A stretch of DNA of 36,710 nucleotides, taken from the NCBI GenBank assembly GCA_041686095.1, contig JAWLEN010000008.1, positions 1 to 36,710 on the forward strand, read 5' to 3'. The notes under the pieces are model-generated. The model had not been told where the DNA came from, did not search any database, and worked only from the letters and a program-made list of their open reading frames with translations. Every line of letters starts with the position of its first letter. Within the stretch, counting starts at the first letter, position 1. A program made the position numbers and the translations under genes. This stretch comes from WJMT01 sp041686095. GTDB taxonomy: Bacteria > Acidobacteriota > Aminicenantia > Aminicenantales > Aminicenantaceae. This document shows, piece by piece, positions 33,615-36,710 of this stretch.

Positions 33615-34664
33615 CTATTTTCTTTTTTTCTCGCGGTGCCTGTTGACGGCTAAGTCAATGAGCTTTTCCAGAAGTGATGAAAATTTTATGCCGCTTATTT
33701 CCCATAATTTTGGGTACATGCTGATTTCAGTAAATCCAGGGATGGTGTTTATTTCATTTAAGTAGATTTTATGATTTTTTTCTTGAAAAAAGAAGTCTAC
33801 CCTAGCCATTCCAGAGCCTTCAATGGATTTAAACGCAGTTATAGAGATCCTTTGAATCTCTTTAACTACGGATTGGGGTATTTTGGCGGGAATTTCAAAA
33901 CCTGTTTTTCCTTCTTTATATTTATCTTGATAATCATAAAAATCCCGGTAAGGTATGATTTCTCCGGGGAGAGAAGCTATCGGATTCTGGTTTCCTAAAA
34001 CACTGCATTCAAGTTCCCGTCCCTGTATAGCCTCTTCAACCAGAATCTTATGGTCGTAGGTAAAGGCGAGGTTAATGGCTTTTGGTAAATGGGCAAGAGA
34101 TTGGACTTTGGTTATTCCTATGCTTGAACCCAGGTTGGAAGGCTTTATGAATAAAGGAAAGCAATATTCTTTTTTAATTTTTTCAGTAACTTTCTTTTTA
34201 TGGTGGACCCAGTCATTCTCATAAACAACACTGTATTTGACCACGGGAAGTCCTTTAGCTTTAAATATAGATTTTGACAGGGCTTTATCCATGCCAATAG
34301 CAGAGGACATGACCGTAGCGCCTACATAAGGGACATCCGCAAGTTCCAAGAGTCCTTGTATGGTTCCGTCTTCACCATAGGGCCCGTGAAGCACTGGAAA
34401 ATAGACCGGAGATTGAGGAAGGTTTATGTTTTTTTTTGTGTCCCAGGGAAGAAAGGAATAAAAAGGTCCTTTTTCCAGTTTTTCTATAGAGATTTGCGGA
34501 GACTCAACCGTGTTCCACATCCCTTTTTTATTGATATAGATGCATTGAGTTTTAAATTTATTTCTATTTAGATTATGGTGAATTGCCGCGGCTGAACTTA
34601 TGGAGACTTCATGTTCTGCAGAGCGGCCTCCAAAAAGGAGGATGATGTTTTTATCCGTTTTCAT
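33615..34664 (-). CDS. ddl: D-alanine--D-alanine ligase
   Basis: 349 aa. Start LLFGGRSAEHEVSISSA binds the first D-Ala; HGPYGEDGTIQGLLELADVPYVGATV follows; the ATP-grasp portion includes FPLFIKPSNLGSSIGI and the C-terminal MARVDFF...YLNEINTIPGFTEISMYPKLW with metal ligands. It makes D-Ala-D-Ala for peptidoglycan precursors in the cytoplasm. No ribosome-binding site precedes the ATG. A promoter at 34676-34704 would place the transcript start only about five bases upstream, suggesting a nearly leaderless mRNA. First gene of ddl-ruvX-mltG. Confidence 0.95.
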   Translation of the reverse strand: MKTDKNIILLFGGRSAEHEVSISSAAAIHHNLNRNKFKTQCIYINKKGMWNTVESPQISIEKLEKGPFYSFLPWDTKKNINLPQSPVYFPVLHGPYGEDGTIQGLLELADVPYVGATVMSSAIGMDKALSKSIFKAKGLPVVKYSVVYENDWVHHKKKVTEKIKKEYCFPLFIKPSNLGSSIGITKVQSLAHLPKAINLAFTYDHKILVEEAIQGRELECSVLGNQNPIASLPGEIIPYRDFYDYQDKYKEGKTGFEIPAKIPQSVVKEIQRISITAFKSIEGSGMARVDFFFQEKNHKIYLNEINTIPGFTEISMYPKLWEISGIKFSSLLEKLIDLAVNRHREKKRK

Positions 34665-34675
34665 TTTCTGATTTT

Positions 34676-34704
34676 ATTGTATAAGAAAAGCCAAATTATG
34701 TCTA
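34676..34704 (-). promoter_or_regulatory. Promoter of ddl-ruvX-mltG
   Basis: On the minus strand TAGACA (34704-34699), 17 bp, TACAAT (34681-34676). Both hexamers are five of six to consensus and identical to those of the tRNA-Cys promoter in this window. Confidence 0.65.
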
Positions 34705-34732
34705 ACCAGAACCGTTCAATTTATTTTATCAT

Positions 34733-34761
34733 TTGACACCTTTACAACGACTAAATATAAT
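34733..34761 (+). promoter_or_regulatory. Perfect-consensus sigma-70 promoter
   Basis: TTGACA (34733-34738), 17-bp spacer, TATAAT (34756-34761). Divergent from the ddl promoter with 28 bp between the two -35 boxes. Transcript start about 34768, about 37 nt before the GTG at 34805. Confidence 0.85.
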
Positions 34762-34804
34762 AATGGCAACAAATATTAAAACAATTGTGGCAAGAGGTGC
34801 AAAA

Positions 34805-35599
34805 GTGAAAAAAAATCAGATAGCAGGTGGCGGATTGATTTTCCATCTAATCTTAATTTTAATCTCTCTCAGCATTACAGCCTATGGATTCCAGCAGGAA
34901 GGCATAAAAAGGGCAAAGATATTTGAAGAAGAATATGAATTGATCTCAGAATCGGATTTATACTGTTCTTTTTATGTTTTAGATGGAGAAATCCCTGATC
35001 TTAAAATCATTGGTGCTGAAAGAGCGTATGAGCGGGATACATTCAGTGATGAAGATGTTGTGTATTTGAATCAAGGAGGAACGCAGGGATTAAACAAGGG
35101 ACAGGTTTTTATGGTCATAGAAGTGAGAAAAGAAGTCCCTGGGGTCGGACCCATTGCTTTCAGGAGAGGCAGAGTGCGGATAAAGGATTTAGATGAGTCT
35201 AAATCAACAGCACGAATCGAGAAATCATGCAATACGATAATGGAAGGTTATTATCTTATTCCTTTCCAGCCAAGAGAAGGAGTGACAGGCAGAGATCTTG
35301 GTTATGATATCCCCCCGTTCGAGACTGAGGGTGCAAAAGGTGAAGTTGTATTCCTTCAGACCGATTTTAATCAGATAGGATCCGGTCACTGGGCCATTGT
35401 TAATGTTGGCCGGCAGTCTGGGATCACTTTGGGACAGCAGCTCATTTTGTACAGGATCCTAGAAAAAGAGGCACCTTTACAGATTTTTGGAAACTGTGTG
35501 GTTATTGATGTTCAGCAAGAAACATCGACCATAAAAATCTTATCGTGCAGAGATGCCGTAGGAATCGGGGACCGTGTCATGGTCCGACCAGAGAAATAG
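34805..35599 (+). CDS. Exported hypothetical protein with repeated SH3-like/FlgT-C-like segments
   Basis: 264 aa from GTG 34805. The reading frame is open further up, but the first possible codon there (TTG 34733) is the -35 box itself, whereas GTG 34805 has AAGAGGTG upstream. A signal peptide then fits (about 4-25, GLIFHLILILISLSITAYG). The mature part contains two similar units with the pattern 'V.LNQGG.QGL..GQVFMVIE' (about residue 80) and 'AIVNVGRQSGITLGQQLILYR' (about 195), the form seen in FlgT C-terminal-like and LysM-associated proteins. No catalytic residues recognised. A very strong promoter suggests an abundant envelope protein. Function unknown. Confidence 0.75.
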   Translation: MKKNQIAGGGLIFHLILILISLSITAYGFQQEGIKRAKIFEEEYELISESDLYCSFYVLDGEIPDLKIIGAERAYERDTFSDEDVVYLNQGGTQGLNKGQVFMVIEVRKEVPGVGPIAFRRGRVRIKDLDESKSTARIEKSCNTIMEGYYLIPFQPREGVTGRDLGYDIPPFETEGAKGEVVFLQTDFNQIGSGHWAIVNVGRQSGITLGQQLILYRILEKEAPLQIFGNCVVIDVQQETSTIKILSCRDAVGIGDRVMVRPEK

Positions 35600-35631
35600 T
35601 CAAGGTCATTATTGTCCAAAGGTCTTTCTTA

Positions 35632-35729
35632 GGGATCTCTCTTCCATTCGGGCTTCGCTCTCCTCTAAAGAGGAACCATGCCCGCTCAGCCCTCATAGGG
35701 GATGACTCATCCCATGCCCTTCTCCCATA
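35632..35729 (+). repeat. Dispersed palindromic repeat, copy B (5'-truncated)
   Basis: Matches the right two-thirds of copies A and C from 'ggatctctcttcc' onward, including the cctct-aa-agagg hairpin, and keeps the ccct-cat-aggg hairpin with a changed loop base. The left arm and first 30 bases are missing. Its right arm (atcccatgcccttctccca) is close to the reverse complement of copy C's left arm, not of anything near B, so B once had a C-like left arm. Lies just after the exported hypothetical gene. Confidence 0.8.
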
Positions 35730-35883
35730 ACGAAACCACAACTTGTGAATATCCCAGGATCATCTTCATAAATTCGAAGGCTAAACATTCAAAGTCGATT
35801 CAGCTATATCTGAATTTCAACAAGCTATGACTTGGGAATAATTCTGGATATTAAGGCATGCCAATGATTGCAAGAGTGGAAGA

Positions 35884-35960
35884 TGGAGGCGCGGGTCGGA
35901 TTCGAACCGACGAATCGAGGTTTTGCAAACCCCTCCCTTAAGCCACTTGGGTACCGCGCC
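35884..35960 (-). tRNA. tRNA-Cys (GCA)
   Basis: On the minus strand a full cloverleaf: acceptor GGCGCGG/CCGCGCC, D-stem CCC/GGG, anticodon stem GGGGT/ACCTC around loop TTGCAAA (anticodon GCA), T-stem GTCGG/CCGAC with loop TTCGAAT. U73 discriminator, as expected for tRNA-Cys, and an encoded CCA (35886-35884). Confidence 0.95.
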
Positions 35961-36263
35961 GGTCACACATGATTGAAATCTATCTATCCAGAGCGTTGTC
36001 ATTGTAGCGAAAAAGCAGGTTATTGTCTAGTGTAAAATCAGGTTATTCAAAGGATCATCTCTCCGGAAGATTCGGATATTAGCTTGATTGAAACGACTTT
36101 AGAAATAGAGACCAATTCTTTTTTTTTATTTTAGTCAGAGATTGGTTTTTATGAGAAGAGTGATTGAAGTAGAGGCAAAATATCAATAATTGAGAGTTTC
36201 CATAAGGAGATAATCATGCCTGTGATTCCTGTCGATGTATGGAAGGGATTTGGGGAGGAATTT
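35961..36263. other. Intergenic region with only the tRNA-Cys promoter
   Basis: 303 bp between the two tRNA genes. Apart from the promoter at 36001-36029, I see no convincing reading frame, RNA or repeat; a weak 6-7 bp inverted match (accaat...attggt, 36112-36150) is not strong enough to call. Confidence 0.6.
36001..36029 (-). promoter_or_regulatory. Promoter of tRNA-Cys
   Basis: On the minus strand TAGACA (36029-36024), 17 bp, TACAAT (36006-36001); transcript start expected about 34 bases before the mature 5' end. Confidence 0.65.
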
Positions 36264-36338
36264 TGGAGCGGACGATGGGATTTGAACCCACGACCTTCTG
36301 CTTGGCAAGCAGACGTTCTACCCCTGAACTACGCCCGC
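36264..36338 (-). tRNA. tRNA-Gly (GCC)
   Basis: On the minus strand: acceptor GCGGGCG/CGTCCGC, anticodon stem TCTGC/GCAGA with loop TTGCCAA (anticodon GCC), T-loop TTCAAAT with stem GTGGG/CCCAT. Discriminator U and encoded CCA at 36266-36264. Confidence 0.96.
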
Positions 36339-36373
36339 TCTTTACTTTGATCTGCCGCGGTTATGATAGAGCT

Positions 36374-36402
36374 AAATTACCAGAAACAGTAAAACCTGTC
36401 AA
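36374..36402 (-). promoter_or_regulatory. Putative promoter of tRNA-Gly
   Basis: On the minus strand perfect TTGACA (36402-36397), 17 bp, TAATTT (36379-36374); leader of about 29 bases before the mature tRNA. Confidence 0.5.
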
Positions 36403-36453
36403 CCTAATTGAGCATTTCCTATTTCTATGATCATTTCTGTTTACCCCTATGGA

Positions 36454-36534
36454 TCAAATAAACTCTATCAAGTAAATAGAGATACTAACATTCTTATAGT
36501 AATCCTTTTTAAAACCGTGATAAAGTTTATTTGA
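36454..36534. repeat. Inverted repeat, 16-bp arms
   Basis: TCAAATAAACTCTATC (36454-36469) and GATAAAGTTTATTTGA (36519-36534) are reverse complements at 15 of 16 positions, with 49 bp between. It ends five bases before repeat copy C. It could be a small hairpin element or the ends of a miniature transposon; no such unit is seen elsewhere in the window. Confidence 0.6.
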
Positions 36535-36538
36535 CTGA

Positions 36539-36683
36539 TAAGGGGAAGGGCATGGGATTCGTCACCCGCTCGATTCCCCAGCGAGGAATCTCTCTCCCGG
36601 TTCGGGCTTCGCTCTCCTCTAAAGAGGAACCATGCCCGCTCCGCCCTCACAGGGGATTCCTCATCCCTTTCCCCCTCCCCTTA
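36539..36683 (+). repeat. Dispersed palindromic repeat, copy C (complete)
   Basis: The core is nearly identical to copy A (112 of 114 bases by eye), in the same orientation. The arms differ completely from copy A but pair with each other: taaggggaagggcatgggat on the left, atccctttccccctcccctta on the right by partial complement. No gene overlaps it. Confidence 0.85.
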
Positions 36684-36710
36684 ATAAACATCATATATCA
36701 CCTGTATCTG

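Noticed and set aside
36112..36150. Inverted match accaat...attggt between the tRNA genes
   Set aside because: Six to seven bases in AT-rich DNA is expected by chance.
1..36710. CRISPR arrays, insertion sequences, integrases, phage or toxin-antitoxin genes
   Set aside because: I looked for spaced direct repeats, transposase-like and integrase-like proteins and found none. The only repeats are the palindromic element and the short inverted repeats listed.

Overview
The window (roughly 40% GC by eye) comes from a diderm, Gram-negative-type bacterium. It encodes an LPS-export permease (LptF-LptG fused in one chain), an outer-membrane porin, Tat-exported oxidoreductases, an EnvC-type divisome factor and MltG. 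Tat-exported Gfo/Idh/MocA proteins beside HEAT-repeat and cytochrome c proteins, together with the LptFG fusion, recall Acidobacteriota or Aminicenantes-like lineages. That placement is an inference; no rRNA is present to test it.

Layout. (1) 1-7623, minus strand: a carbohydrate-oxidation cluster with two Tat-exported and one cytoplasmic Gfo/Idh/MocA oxidoreductases, a xylose-isomerase-like TIM barrel, a HEAT-repeat exported protein, and a multihaem cytochrome c cut by the window edge that overlaps the upstream oxidoreductase by ATGA. (2) 7683-14298, minus strand: a small lipoprotein with its own promoter, preceded by SNF-type Na+ symporter, flippase-like membrane protein, EnvC-like, S41-like and YibQ-like genes. 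The last three keep the envC-ctpA-yibQ order known from Proteobacteria, but the S41 member has lost its catalytic residues. (3) 14314-14718: a 150-bp palindromic repeat and a Pho box. (4) 14719-19836, plus strand: phosphate starvation operon porin-pstS-pstC-pstA-pstB-phoU. (5) 19849-21132, minus strand: PAS-PAS-GGDEF diguanylate cyclase that appears to start at AUU. (6) 21340-25732, plus strand: glycerate 2-kinase, a hypothetical gene, pgeF, purC, cvpA and a Fis-type HTH protein. (7) 25778-27890: groES-groEL with two tandem CIRCE operators and an intrinsic terminator. (8) 28005-30371: lptF-lptG fusion. (9) 30403-34664, minus strand: bifunctional nuclease family, an exported hypothetical, and ddl-ruvX-mltG. 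(10) 34733-36710: an exported hypothetical with a consensus promoter, tRNA-Cys and tRNA-Gly on the minus strand, and two more copies of the palindromic repeat.

Promoters here look like ordinary sigma-70 sites with strict 17-bp spacers, which helped correct several gene starts. There are no insertion sequences, CRISPR arrays, rRNAs or defence islands. The parts most worth a second look are the dispersed repeat whose arms differ between copies but stay self-complementary, the pseudo-S41 protein in the divisome cluster, the AUU-start cyclase, the tandem CIRCE and 11-bp-phased Pho box, and the oxidoreductase-cytochrome cluster.
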